55,409 nucleotides of DNA, taken from Actinoplanes auranticolor. GTDB lineage: Bacteria; Actinomycetota; Actinomycetes; Mycobacteriales; Micromonosporaceae. Below, piece after piece: positions 1 to 8,082 of this stretch (positions are counted from its first letter, which is position 1; the number at the start of each line of letters is the position of its first letter). The notes under the pieces are model-generated. The model saw only the letters and a program-made list of their open reading frames with translations, was not told the DNA's origin and made no database searches. The stretch is from contig NZ_BOQL01000009.1 of the NCBI RefSeq assembly GCF_018332655.1, forward strand, positions 1-55,409. The letters are read 5' to 3'. A program made the translations under genes and the position numbers.

Positions 1-1
1 C

Positions 2-43
2 GGCGTCGTCAGCTCCGGCCGTGGCGTCGTCAGCTGCGGCCGC
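2..43. repeat. Two-copy 21-bp tandem repeat at window edge
   Basis: Two adjacent 21-bp units (2-22 and 23-43) both begin GGCGTCGTCAGCT and differ at only a few bases. The second unit contains the stop codon and last codons of the ROK gene. The array may continue to the left of the window. Confidence 0.5.
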
Positions 44-1289
44 GGCTCAGGGCTCGGCGGTGGGCGGCGCGGGACATCGGCGCCGCGAGGCCGGGGGTCG
101 CCGGGAGGCCGCCGTCGGCGAGCAGCCGGCCGATCGGCAGGGTGGCCGCACCCATCGCGACCGCGTCCGGGCCCAGCTGGCACAGGTCGATGCGGGTCCG
201 GGAGTACGGATGCCGCAGAGCGTTTCGGGCGGCTGCGGCGCGAATGTCCGGAAGAAAGCGCTCTCCGAGCGCCAAGCCCGCCGGCCCGCCGAGCACTATG
301 CGCTCCGGCGAGAACAGGTTGACCAGTCCGGCGATGCCGGCGCCCAGATAACCCACGGTCTGCGTGATGACCGCCTGGGCCGGCTCGTCCAGCGTGCCGT
401 CGGCCGCCAGCATCCGGGTGAGCAGCTTGGGATCGGGCTGCTGACCGGTCGCCGCGGCCAGCCGGGCGATCACCGTCTCCGATCCGATGTACGCCTCCAG
501 GCAGCCCCGCGCCCCGCAGCGGCAGACGTCGCCGTCGTACATCAGGGTGGTGTGGCCCCACTCCCCCGCGTTGCTGAACGCGCCGCGGTAGCCCCGCCCG
601 TCCATCACGACGGCCGCGCCGACGCCGGTGCCGACCATGACGATGACCGCGTGCCGGGCGCCCCGGCCCGCACCGAACCACATCTCGGCCTGACCCAGGG
701 TCTTCGCGCCGTTCTCGACGAACACCGGCACGTCGGTACCGGCTCGCAACATCTCGCCCAGCGGTACGGCGTCCCAGCCGGTGGTCTGCGAGTGCACGAC
801 CGCCGATCCACCGGCGTGGTCGACCACGCCCGGGACGCCCACGCCGAAGCCGAGCACCTCGGAGCGCTCGATGCCGGCCTCGGCGATGACCGCCGCCAGC
901 CCTTCGAGCAGCTTCGCCGCGGTCACCTGCGGGTCCGGGCCGTCGTCGCCGAGGGAGAACTGGGCCACGCCGAGCCGGGACATCGCGAGGTCGTACAGCT
1001 CCACCAGCAGGCGGGTCTCGCCGACGTCGGCGCCGGCGACGTAGCCGTACCCCGGAGCCACCCGCAGCAGCGCGCGGGGCCGCCCGCCGTCCGAACCGAC
1101 CAGGCCGGCCTCCTCGACCAGGCCCTCGTCGATCATCTCGCCGATCAGGTTGCTCACGCTGGCCTGGCTCAGCGCGGTCGTGTCACCGAGCTCCTGCCGG
1201 CTCTGCCGGCCGCCGTGGAACAGGTCCGTGAGCAGGCTGGCCCGGTTCGCGCGGCGGACGTCCCGCACCGTCGTACGCCTGGTCTCCAA
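30..1289 (-). CDS. ROK-family transcriptional repressor
   Basis: A 419-residue protein with an N-terminal winged helix-turn-helix (about residues 8-65, including SQASVSNLIGEMIDEGLVEE) followed by a ROK sugar-kinase-like domain. The ROK zinc site is visible: H246 in EWGH, then C256, C258 and C263 in the CRCGARGC motif. The ATP-loop-like stretch MVGTGVGAAV is also present. The kinase motif E-N-D is E192-N193-G194 here, so the catalytic Asp is missing, as expected for a repressor rather than a sugar kinase. It probably senses a sugar or sugar phosphate; its targets cannot be seen. The start is uncertain: TTG at 1289 keeps the usual residues ahead of VRDVRRANR, and a GTG at 1268 is the alternative. 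It is divergent from the methyltransferase gene, and a weak dyad (TGCCAC-N9-GTGGCA, 1338-1358) lies between them. Confidence 0.9.
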   Translation of the reverse strand: METRRTTVRDVRRANRASLLTDLFHGGRQSRQELGDTTALSQASVSNLIGEMIDEGLVEEAGLVGSDGGRPRALLRVAPGYGYVAGADVGETRLLVELYDLAMSRLGVAQFSLGDDGPDPQVTAAKLLEGLAAVIAEAGIERSEVLGFGVGVPGVVDHAGGSAVVHSQTTGWDAVPLGEMLRAGTDVPVFVENGAKTLGQAEMWFGAGRGARHAVIVMVGTGVGAAVVMDGRGYRGAFSNAGEWGHTTLMYDGDVCRCGARGCLEAYIGSETVIARLAAATGQQPDPKLLTRMLAADGTLDEPAQAVITQTVGYLGAGIAGLVNLFSPERIVLGGPAGLALGERFLPDIRAAAARNALRHPYSRTRIDLCQLGPDAVAMGAATLPIGRLLADGGLPATPGLAAPMSRAAHRRALSRGRS

Positions 1290-1414
1290 CCCCTACCGCC
1301 TTCGCATTCAGCCCCGTCGACCCGCCATCTAACGCTATGCCACTGACATCATGTGGCACGGGTGGCCGGGAAACCACCTCGTGACCTGCCCGGGGCTGGG
1401 ATACGGTCGGCCCC

Positions 1415-2245
1415 GTGAACGAATATCAGGTCCTGAACCGCGCGAACTGGGACGAGCGCGCGGCGGCGCACGCGGCCTCCAAGGACTACCGCGTCGCCGC
1501 CTTCGCCGACGACCCGGCACACCTCAGCGACGTGGTCCGCTTCGACCTGCCTTTGCTGGGTGACGTCCGCGGCCTGCGCGGCGTGCATCTGCAATGCCAC
1601 ATCGGTACGGACACCGTGTCGCTCGCCCGCCTCGGCGCGACGATGACCGGGCTGGACTTCTCCCCGGCGTCGCTGACCGAGGCCCGGCGCATCGCGGAGC
1701 AGGCCGGGACCCCGGTCGAGTTCGTGGAGTCGGACGTCTACAGCGCCCCGGACAAGCTCGGACGCGGCGGCTTCGACCTCGTGTACACGGGCATCGGGGC
1801 GCTCTGCTGGCTCCCCGACATCCGCCGCTGGGCCCAGGTCGTGGCGCAGTTGCTGCGCCCGGGCGGCCGGCTGTTCATCCGCGAGGGCCACCCGGTGCTG
1901 TGGGCGCTGGCCGACCCCCGGCCGGACGGCCTGCTGACGCTGGAGCACCCGTACTTCGAGCAGCCGGAGCCGACGGTCTGGACCGAGGGCGGCACGTACG
2001 TCGAGACCGACGCCGAGTTCGGGCACAACACCACCCACGAGTGGAACCACGGCCTCGGCGAGGTCGCCACCGCGCTGATCGAGGCGGGGATGGCGGTGAC
2101 CGGGCTGGCCGAACACCTCTCGGTGCCGTGGGAGGCGATGCCGGGCCAGATGCATCAGCTCGGCAACGGCGAATGGCAGCTCACCGACCGTCCGCAGCGG
2201 CTGCCACACAGCTATACCCTGCAGGCGGTCCGCGTCTCCGTTTAA
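1415..2245 (+). CDS. Class I SAM-dependent methyltransferase
   Basis: A 276-residue protein starting at a GTG. It has a class I methyltransferase core: motif I is LQCHIGTDTVSLARLGA (about residues 59-75), followed by the acidic end of beta-2 in TGLDFSP, and then a motif IV-like stretch FDLVYTGIGALCWLPD. The substrate is unknown. It is divergent from the ROK regulator and could be under its control, but nothing in the sequence proves that. Confidence 0.85.
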   Translation: MNEYQVLNRANWDERAAAHAASKDYRVAAFADDPAHLSDVVRFDLPLLGDVRGLRGVHLQCHIGTDTVSLARLGATMTGLDFSPASLTEARRIAEQAGTPVEFVESDVYSAPDKLGRGGFDLVYTGIGALCWLPDIRRWAQVVAQLLRPGGRLFIREGHPVLWALADPRPDGLLTLEHPYFEQPEPTVWTEGGTYVETDAEFGHNTTHEWNHGLGEVATALIEAGMAVTGLAEHLSVPWEAMPGQMHQLGNGEWQLTDRPQRLPHSYTLQAVRVSV

Positions 2246-2300
2246 AGATCGCAGCATTCGGGGTATTTCGCGGCCAGTCCCCACGACCTAGGAGCCCCCG

Positions 2301-2510
2301 ATGCGCGCAGGATCAATCGGCGGAGTCATCGTCATCATCTGGCTCGTCCTCGGCGCCGTCGCCGCGTTCGAGCGCGGATACTTCAAGGACACCGGCGACG
2401 CCAGCTGTGCCGAAGCCGGCACGGTCATCGTCACGGTGGTCGCCGGACCGCTCAACTGGCTGGGTGTGAACCCGAAGATCACCTGCGACATCCCGGAGCC
2501 CTCGAAGTAG
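2301..2510 (+). CDS. Small single-pass membrane protein, unknown function
   Basis: A 69-residue protein. Residues 5-23 form a hydrophobic segment (GGVIVIIWLVLGAVAAFER) consistent with one membrane helix. The remainder contains two cysteines (in DASCAEAG and KITCDIP) that could pair outside the membrane. I recognise this as the sort of short membrane protein common in actinobacteria but cannot give a function. An SD-like GGAG precedes the ATG. It ends just before a bidirectional hairpin. Confidence 0.65.
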   Translation: MRAGSIGGVIVIIWLVLGAVAAFERGYFKDTGDASCAEAGTVIVTVVAGPLNWLGVNPKITCDIPEPSK

Positions 2511-2527
2511 ACCATTCCACCAGCGCC

Positions 2528-2568
2528 GAACGCCGCCACCGTCCCGCCCGGGACGCATGGCGGCGTTC
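2528..2568. terminator. Bidirectional hairpin terminator
   Basis: An 11-bp perfect stem (GAACGCCGCCA at 2528-2538 with TGGCGGCGTTC at 2558-2568) encloses a second small stem, GTCCC/GGGAC. It lies between the convergent ends of the small membrane protein gene and the cupin gene. Confidence 0.7.
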
Positions 2569-2584
2569 TGCTGTCCGGCCGCGG

Positions 2585-2959
2585 TCAGCGCACCCAGGGC
2601 GGGCTGATCGACGAGCCGTCGGCCAGGAGCGCCTCGAGCCCCACGGTGGTCGTCACCCACGCGGTCGCCGCCGCGCCCGAGGTGTTGTCCAGCGCGAAGC
2701 TCGCCCCGGCCGGCACGAAGACCACGTCACCGGAGCGCACCACCGTGCCGACGCCGTCGACGGTCGCCGTCAGCTCACCGGTCAGGACCAGGAGCACCTC
2801 CTCGCGGTTCACCCGGTGCGGCACGCCGGTCGTGGCGGGCGCGACCTCCAGCCGCCAGGCGCAGAGCTCGCTGCTGCCCGACGAGGGCGCGACGAAGGAA
2901 CTGAAGGTGGCGCCGTGCAACTGATGCGCGACGGCGTCCTGCTCACGGATGACGGACAT
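2585..2959 (-). CDS. Cupin-domain protein
   Basis: A 124-residue single cupin. Recognisable features are the first cupin motif region (PHRVNREEVLLVLTGELTATVDG) and the second (GDVVFVPAGASFALDN). A metal site is possible because motif 1 has H and E residues, but motif 2 lacks the usual His. The ATG at 2959 was chosen because GGGGAGG sits about 6 nt upstream; starting further upstream at a TTG would place the operator inside the gene. It is divergent from a MarR regulator, and two palindromic operators sit just upstream of this start. It is therefore likely the repressed target of that regulator. Role unknown; small cupins of this kind are often stress- or ligand-responsive. Confidence 0.85.
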   Translation of the reverse strand: MSVIREQDAVAHQLHGATFSSFVAPSSGSSELCAWRLEVAPATTGVPHRVNREEVLLVLTGELTATVDGVGTVVRSGDVVFVPAGASFALDNTSGAAATAWVTTTVGLEALLADGSSISPPWVR

Positions 2960-2973
2960 GGTGCCTCCCCAAG

Positions 2974-3011
2974 TAGTCAAGCTGCTTGACTAAATAGTCA
3001 AGCAGCTTGAC
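2974..3011. promoter_or_regulatory. Tandem palindromic MarR operators
   Basis: There are two copies of the same palindrome. TAGTCAAGCTGCTTGACTA (2974-2992) is a perfect 9-1-9 dyad. TAGTCAAGCAGCTTGAC (2995-3011) keeps a perfect 7-1-7 core. Their centres are 21 bp apart, about two helical turns. They fill the gap between the divergent cupin and MarR genes, as expected for an autoregulated MarR switch. Confidence 0.88.
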
Positions 3012-3031
3012 CGGTCTGTCAAACTCCTCCG

Positions 3032-3475
3032 GTGGACCGTGATCTCCTCGACCTGCCGGTGCTGCTGCTCAATGCGGCCGGCGCCCTGGTGGACGCCATC
3101 GACGCCGGCGTCCGGGCCCGGGGCTTCGCCGACCTGCGCCCGGCGCACGGCTTCGCCTTCGCCCGCCTGTCCCACGACGGCGCGACGGTGGGCCAGCTCG
3201 CCGAGCATCTGGGCATGACCAAACAGGCGGCCAGTCAGCTGGTCGAGGAGCTCGTGACCAAGGGATACGTGGAACGCCGCCCGCACCCGGCCGACGCCCG
3301 CGCCCGCCTGATCGTGCTGACCCGACAGGGCTGGGCTTGCACCCGGGCCGCGGACGAGGCCGCGATCGAAGTGCTGCGCCCGTGGGCCGACGCCCTCGGC
3401 CCGCAACGCCTGGCCGCTCTGCGCGCCGACCTGTCCCGCATCGCCACTCCGGGCCGCCTGCGCCGCACTTGGTGA
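3032..3475 (+). CDS. MarR-family transcriptional regulator
   Basis: A 147-residue winged-helix protein. The recognition region is ATVGQLAEHLGMTKQAASQL (about residues 51-70), and the wing is RRPHPADARARLIVLT. The start is a GTG about 20 nt after the second operator with no good Shine-Dalgarno sequence, so the mRNA may be leaderless or nearly so. The dyads immediately upstream make autorepression and repression of the divergent cupin gene the simplest model. Inducer unknown. Confidence 0.9.
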   Translation: MDRDLLDLPVLLLNAAGALVDAIDAGVRARGFADLRPAHGFAFARLSHDGATVGQLAEHLGMTKQAASQLVEELVTKGYVERRPHPADARARLIVLTRQGWACTRAADEAAIEVLRPWADALGPQRLAALRADLSRIATPGRLRRTW

Positions 3476-3544
3476 GCCCGCACCCGATTACTTTGCCGCG
3501 CCCGATCCGTACTCCTGGAAAGCACTGCGAACAGGAGACACGAG

Positions 3545-4180
3545 ATGCCGAACGTCCAGGCCGCGGTACAAGCAGAACGCACCGAACAGGCCGACCTGCT
3601 GGCCACCCTGACCCCGGAGCAATGGAACGCCCCGACCCTGTGCGCCGGCTGGCGGGTCCGCGAGGTCATCGCCCACACGACTCTTCCGTTCCGCATGTCC
3701 CTCGTCCGCGCGGCGCTGGAACTGGCCAGAGCCCGCGGCGACATCAACCGGATGGCGGACCGCCGGGCCCGGCGCGACACCGCCCGGCTGTCACCCGGGC
3801 AACTGCTCGCCTCGCTGCGTGACAACATCACCCACCCGTGGACCCCGCCCGGCGGCGGCCCCGTGGGCGCGTTGTCGCACGACGTCATCCACGGCCTGGA
3901 CATCACGGTCGGCCTCGGCCTGGACCGTCGCCCACCGCCCGAGCGCGTCGCGCTCGTGCTGGGCGACCTGCGGACCGAGAACCTGGCGTTCTTCGGTACG
4001 GACCTGACCGGGGTACGCCTGGAGGCCACCGACCTGGACTGGACCTACGGCACGGGCACACCGGTACGGGGCCTCGCCCAGGACCTCCTGCTCACGGTCT
4101 GCGGCCGCTCCCTGCCCCCGGGACGTCTGGAGGGCGACGCCGCCCACCGCTTCACGGCAGCGGCGCAGCCACGGTCATGA
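3545..4180 (+). CDS. Maleylpyruvate isomerase-family mycothiol-dependent enzyme (DinB-like)
   Basis: A 211-residue protein of the DinB/MDMPI four-helix-bundle family. The start of the family is visible (AERTEQADLLATLTPEQWNAPTLCAGWRVREVIAH), and the metal-binding histidines are probably H in VIAHTT and the H-x3-H of SHDVIHGLDITVGL. Family members use mycothiol as cofactor for isomerisation or conjugation, or bind metal with unknown activity. The real substrate cannot be told from this sequence. AGGAG lies about 8 nt ahead of the ATG. The 3' end overlaps the convergent caspase-like gene by 29 bp. Confidence 0.85.
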   Translation: MPNVQAAVQAERTEQADLLATLTPEQWNAPTLCAGWRVREVIAHTTLPFRMSLVRAALELARARGDINRMADRRARRDTARLSPGQLLASLRDNITHPWTPPGGGPVGALSHDVIHGLDITVGLGLDRRPPPERVALVLGDLRTENLAFFGTDLTGVRLEATDLDWTYGTGTPVRGLAQDLLLTVCGRSLPPGRLEGDAAHRFTAAAQPRS

Positions 4181-4808
4181 CCTCTCCGGCGACGGGCGCG
4201 CGCCGGACGTGGGGAACGTTCGTCCTGCGGCCCGCACCGACCGGGTCGACCACGGCCCGCATGACCTCGGCGACGCGCGCCTGTCCCAGATCCGGACCGG
4301 GCGCGGCGAGCAGCTCCCGGAACATCGGGAGAATCAACTGCCGCGAGTCCTCGAGGTACATCGTCCCGGACATGCCCAGGCAGGCGACGCCCGGCCGCAG
4401 ATGCGGTGCCAGCTCGGCGAAGAAGTCGGCATGCCCGCCGTTGCAACAGTCCAGCAGGAGGCCCGTGGTCGCACCGATGCCGTGGTCCCCCACCTGATTC
4501 AGGTAGAACCATTCGTCCGGCGTGGAGGGCGCGACCTTCTCCCCGATCCACCAGGCGGAGAACTTCCCCCGGGCGGACGCATCGGGGGCACAGTGGCCGG
4601 AGATGACGGTGAGATCCGCCGGCCGGGCGAGGGCGGTCAGCACCTCGGCCCGGCCGGCGAACCCCTCGTCACGCTCATCGGTGGCGGACGGGTAGACGTA
4701 GACATCGGCGCCGCCGGGGCTGGCAATGATCGCTTGCCGGACCGCACGGAGGAATCTGCGGCCCGCGATGTATTTCCGGAAGCAGATCAAATTGACGACG
4801 ACCCGCAT
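4152..4808 (-). CDS. Orphan caspase/CHAT-like cysteine peptidase
   Basis: A 218-residue protein that looks like a lone caspase-fold (clan CD) domain. The His motif is VISGHC with H72, at the end of a hydrophobic strand. The Cys motif is GLLLDCCNGG, where C122 aligns with the catalytic Cys of D-x-C-x-[SG]-G. A later strand, GVACLGMSGTMYLEDS, resembles the region after the Cys in CHAT and metacaspase domains. No membrane segment, repeat or effector domain is attached. The ATG at 4808 was chosen because GGAGG is about 8 nt upstream. It is divergent from an alpha/beta hydrolase and tail-overlaps the MDMPI-like gene. Peptidase activity is inferred from the dyad only. Confidence 0.7.
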   Translation of the reverse strand: MRVVVNLICFRKYIAGRRFLRAVRQAIIASPGGADVYVYPSATDERDEGFAGRAEVLTALARPADLTVISGHCAPDASARGKFSAWWIGEKVAPSTPDEWFYLNQVGDHGIGATTGLLLDCCNGGHADFFAELAPHLRPGVACLGMSGTMYLEDSRQLILPMFRELLAAPGPDLGQARVAEVMRAVVDPVGAGRRTNVPHVRRAPVAGEVMTVAAPLP

Positions 4809-4896
4809 GCCTGACCTCCACCGGAGTGCCGCTCTGACGGGCGCGGATCCCGCGGGAACGCGCCGGCTCCGACCGTAACCCGACCGAGCGGCGCGG

Positions 4897-5520
4897 GTGA
4901 CCGCGTCCGAGAAACGGGCAGTGGACAACAGGAATTACGGTGGCGTGGTGATAACGGGGGTTCTGGTGCCGGGGGCCGCCTATCCGACGCAGGCGCCGCT
5001 TCTCGATCTGGCCGATGCGGTGCTGGCCGACCGGCAGTGCGCCGTGGAGCACATCACGTGGGCTGTTCCCTCCGGACTGCTGCAGATCGGTCCGGAACCG
5101 TTCGTCCGGGCCCATGTCACGGCCGGGCTGCATCGCGTCCAAGAGGCCGAGCCGCGGGGGTCCGTTGTGGTGATCGCAAAGTCGCTGGGCTCGTACGCCG
5201 CGGCCTTGGTGGCCGAGCGCGGGCTGCCTGCCGTATGGCTGACGCCGGTTCTGACGGACGAATCCATCGTGGAGTCCATCACCGCGAGCCCGGCGCCCGC
5301 GCTGCTGATCGGCGGGTCCGCGGACCAGCTGTGGGTTCGGGCGGCCGCCGAAGCCACCGGCAAGCAGACGCTCACGATCCCGGGCGCGGACCACAGCCTG
5401 CGAGTGCCCGGACCCGTGCGCCATTACGCCGAGGTGCTGGGAGCTGTGGGTACCGCCATGGAGCAGTTCTTCGACACACTGCTCGGCACATCCGCGCCCA
5501 GCCCCCCTAGACATTGGTGA
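4897..5520 (+). CDS. Alpha/beta hydrolase
   Basis: A 207-residue protein with a reduced alpha/beta-hydrolase core. The nucleophile elbow is VIAKSLGSYAAAL (Ser in A-K-S-L-G, so the first Gly of G-x-S-x-G is Ala). The acid is probably Asp in GGSADQLWV, and the His is in GADHSLRV. The reaction and substrate are unknown. The GTG at 4897 is the longest start; in-frame GTGs at 4921 and 4945 are possible and would trim the unstructured N-terminus. It is divergent from the caspase-like gene. Confidence 0.75.
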   Translation: MTASEKRAVDNRNYGGVVITGVLVPGAAYPTQAPLLDLADAVLADRQCAVEHITWAVPSGLLQIGPEPFVRAHVTAGLHRVQEAEPRGSVVVIAKSLGSYAAALVAERGLPAVWLTPVLTDESIVESITASPAPALLIGGSADQLWVRAAAEATGKQTLTIPGADHSLRVPGPVRHYAEVLGAVGTAMEQFFDTLLGTSAPSPPRHW

Positions 5521-5542
5521 ACTTCGATTCTACCGTCGCTGC

Positions 5543-6826
5543 ATGGTGTCGCGTCGATCTGTCCTGCGGACGGTGCCCCTTGCCGCCGCCGCTCTGGCCG
5601 CCGTTCCGGAGCTCCCCGGCCGGCTGACCGCAACCTCGGACCCGGAACGCGTACCGCCCGATCCGGCCTCGGCCGAGGCCGCCGCGATCGCCGTGCGCGG
5701 CTTCACCACCGACCTGTTCCGGTCACTGAGCTCGGCCGCCGCCGGCGCCAACGTGGTGTGTGCGCCGTACTCGGTCGCCCTCGCCCTGGCCATGACCAGA
5801 GCCGGCGCCGGCTCCACCACGGCGGACGAGATGGACGCCGTGCTGCACGCACCGCATCCGCGTCCCGTCGCGCTGGACAGCGGGCTCAACACCGTCGACC
5901 AGGCGCTGATGGGTCGCTACCGGGACGGCGACGGCATCAAGCAGCCCAAGATGGTCACGGCGAACGCCTTGTGGACGCGGCTCGGGCTCAACCTGGACCC
6001 GGCTTTCCGGGACACGCTGGCCGGCTACTACGGCGCCGCGCCGCACCCGGTCGACTTCCGTGGCGCGACGGACGCGACCCGTCAGGAGATCAACACCTGG
6101 GTGTCGGACCGGACCAACGCGAAGATCCCGGAGCTGTTGCAGTCCGGCTCGGTCAGCCCCCACACCACCCTGATCCTGACGAACACCACCTATCTGCGGG
6201 CGGCCTGGGCCTACCCGTTCAGTGCCCCGGCAACCGCGGCGGCGCCGTTCACCCGCGATGACGGCCGGGTCGTCGAGGTGCCGATGATGCGCGGGCCGTT
6301 CGACCCGATGGGTTACCTCGAGGGGGACGGCTGGCGGGCGGTCGACGTGCCGTTCGCGGGCGGCGGCCTGGCCATGGCCATCGTCCTGCCGGCCCGGGAC
6401 GATCTCGCCGCGGTCGAGGCGCGCCTCGACGAGGCGTGGCTCGGGGCGCTGCTGCGCGGATTCCGGTTCGAGACAGTGCAGCTGCGACTGCCGAGGTGGA
6501 CGTTCCGCCTGCCGGCCGGCCTCGGTGCCGTCCTGAGCGGACTCGGCATGCCGACCGCGTTCTCGTCGCGGGCCGACTTCACCGGCATGAGCGACGAGCC
6601 GTCCCTGCGCATCGACGACGTGGCGCACGAGACGTTCATCGCGGTGGACGAGAAAGGCACCGAGGCGGCGGCCGCGTCGGCGGTCATCGTCCGGCCGCCC
6701 TCGATCCCCCGGGGGCCGGACTTCTTCGCCGACCGCCCGTTCCTCTACATCATCCACGACCGGTCCAGCGGCGTACCGCTGTTCATCGGCCGGGTCCACG
6801 ACCCGCTGGTCACCGCGCCGGCCTGA
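5543..6826 (+). CDS. Tat-exported serpin (serine protease inhibitor family)
   Basis: A 427-residue serpin of about the normal length. The N-terminus has a twin-arginine-type signal (SRRSVLRTVPLAAAALAA), so export is likely. Core serpin landmarks are NVVCAPYSVALALAMTRAGA, the ALTNTTYL-like strand LILTNTTYLRAAW, and the C-terminal DRPFLYIIHDRSSGVPLFIGRV. The hinge of the reactive centre loop, EKGTEAAAASA, is intact, with small residues at P12-P9, so it should be able to insert and inhibit. Counting from the hinge as in antitrypsin gives P3-P1' as R-P-P-S, which would make P1 a proline; a one- or two-residue register shift is possible. Target protease unknown. Confidence 0.92.
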   Translation: MVSRRSVLRTVPLAAAALAAVPELPGRLTATSDPERVPPDPASAEAAAIAVRGFTTDLFRSLSSAAAGANVVCAPYSVALALAMTRAGAGSTTADEMDAVLHAPHPRPVALDSGLNTVDQALMGRYRDGDGIKQPKMVTANALWTRLGLNLDPAFRDTLAGYYGAAPHPVDFRGATDATRQEINTWVSDRTNAKIPELLQSGSVSPHTTLILTNTTYLRAAWAYPFSAPATAAAPFTRDDGRVVEVPMMRGPFDPMGYLEGDGWRAVDVPFAGGGLAMAIVLPARDDLAAVEARLDEAWLGALLRGFRFETVQLRLPRWTFRLPAGLGAVLSGLGMPTAFSSRADFTGMSDEPSLRIDDVAHETFIAVDEKGTEAAAASAVIVRPPSIPRGPDFFADRPFLYIIHDRSSGVPLFIGRVHDPLVTAPA

Positions 6827-6828
6827 GC

Positions 6829-7392
6829 TCAGCCACCGGCGTTCCGGCGGCCGGCCTTCGCGCCCTGCCGGACGACGATCAGCCGGCTGGGCACCGTCAA
6901 CGCCGCGTACAGCCCGGCCATCCGCAGGGCCAGGGCCCGGTGCGGGTGCGGGTGCCCGTGCCGGGTGAGCCGCGCCAGCCAGCGCCGCTCCAACTGCCGG
7001 CCCGCCAAGGCGACGCCGACCGAGGCAGCCACGGCGGTGGTCAGCACGCCCACACCGACAGCACCGGCCAGGACAGCTCGCCGACGCCGCGACGGGTCAT
7101 CCTCGGACGGATCGTCGGCCGGCAGCTGGATGCCGACATCGACGTAGGGAAGCCCGGAGCCGGCCCCCGGGACGGCGGGCTCGTCGGCGCCCGCGGCGGA
7201 ACGAACGGCACGAATCCCCGGAATCGCCACGGTGGCGGTGATCGCCGCCACCGCCCCACGAGCGAGACGGCGACGGGCCGGGGGCAGCTCGGCCGCGGCA
7301 ATCCAGGCGCCGACAGATGCGACATCGAGTCCGGCGTCGGCGAGCGTGCGCAGATACGGGCGCCAGGCGGCGCCGGTCGGGATCTTGGTCAT
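6829..7392 (-). CDS. Hypothetical membrane protein
   Basis: A 187-residue protein that I do not recognise. There is a hydrophobic segment at RRAVLAGAVGVGVLTTAVAASVGVALAG and another weaker one at ALALRMAGLYAALTVPSRLIVV, with a Pro/Asp-rich loop (LPADDPSEDDPSRRRR) between the N-terminal part and the first helix. The ATG at 7392 was chosen; a GTG at 7422 would add ten residues. It ends only 2 bp from the convergent serpin gene. Confidence 0.6.
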   Translation of the reverse strand: MTKIPTGAAWRPYLRTLADAGLDVASVGAWIAAAELPPARRRLARGAVAAITATVAIPGIRAVRSAAGADEPAVPGAGSGLPYVDVGIQLPADDPSEDDPSRRRRAVLAGAVGVGVLTTAVAASVGVALAGRQLERRWLARLTRHGHPHPHRALALRMAGLYAALTVPSRLIVVRQGAKAGRRNAGG

Positions 7393-7509
7393 CCCTCGAC
7401 GGTAGAAGCCGCGGTCCACCACCGGGCCCGGCGCGGACCGATGTCCGTTCCCGTTCGGGTGATGTCGGCGATGTGGGCCGGAAGACCGACCTCGCGGCGG
7501 CCGTCCATC

Positions 7510-8082
7510 TCATGACGGAGTCCAGGACATCCTGATCGGGGCTGCACGGGAGCTGACGGTACGCCTCCACAGGCCGGTCACACCGTGGTTGCTCGACCAC
7601 GCCATCTGGAAGGCCGAACGGGGACCCGGCTTTCGTAAGTGAAGCTGTGCGGGATCAGTCAGGGCCACGGTGACGGCGCCGGCCCACTGACGCAGCATGT
7701 CGGGGTATCGGGCGGCGAAGTTACGCAGCTCCTCCGCGGCCGACTCGGTCAGCGCCGTCAGCTCGTAGGTGACCTTGACGTCGCTGGTGCCGGCGGTGCC
7801 ACCGGCCAGCTCCACGGTGACAGTGCCGGCGTTGTCGCCGGACACTACGCGGGCGTAGCGGATCCGGCGGCCGGGCGTTCGGTCGGTCACCACCCAGGTG
7901 GTGCGGCGACCGTTCGCGTCGGTCTCGAAGACCGTTCCCGGTGCGGACTCGTCGGCCGGGCCGGCCGGGAAACGGGGCAGCCACCCCGCCACCCATCGCT
8001 GCTCGCCGCGCGGAGTGAACAGTTCGAACGCGCGCTCAGGCGGAAGGGGGACAGTCAGATGGCCGCTCACGGCGACGTTCAC
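7510..8082 (-). CDS. SRPBCC (START/Bet v1-fold) family protein
   Basis: A 190-residue protein that starts at a GTG following AGGAGG (spacing about 4). The SRPBCC pattern is clear: SGHLTVPLPPERAFELFTPRGEQRWVAGW at the N-terminus, then GTVFETDANGRRTTWVVTDRTPGRRIRYARV and the long C-terminal helix. Members bind hydrophobic ligands in a deep pocket. The last 40 or so residues after the helix (from about TDPAQLHL) are low-complexity and unlike the family, suggesting the original stop was lost. The start GTGA overlaps the stop of a 35-codon upstream remnant (see findings). Confidence 0.75.
   Translation of the reverse strand: MNVAVSGHLTVPLPPERAFELFTPRGEQRWVAGWLPRFPAGPADESAPGTVFETDANGRRTTWVVTDRTPGRRIRYARVVSGDNAGTVTVELAGGTAGTSDVKVTYELTALTESAAEELRNFAARYPDMLRQWAGAVTVALTDPAQLHLRKPGPRSAFQMAWSSNHGVTGLWRRTVSSRAAPIRMSWTPS

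Noticed and set aside
1338..1358. TGCCAC-N9-GTGGCA dyad as a ROK operator
   Set aside because: Only 6-bp arms with a long spacer and no second copy; kept as a remark, not a feature.
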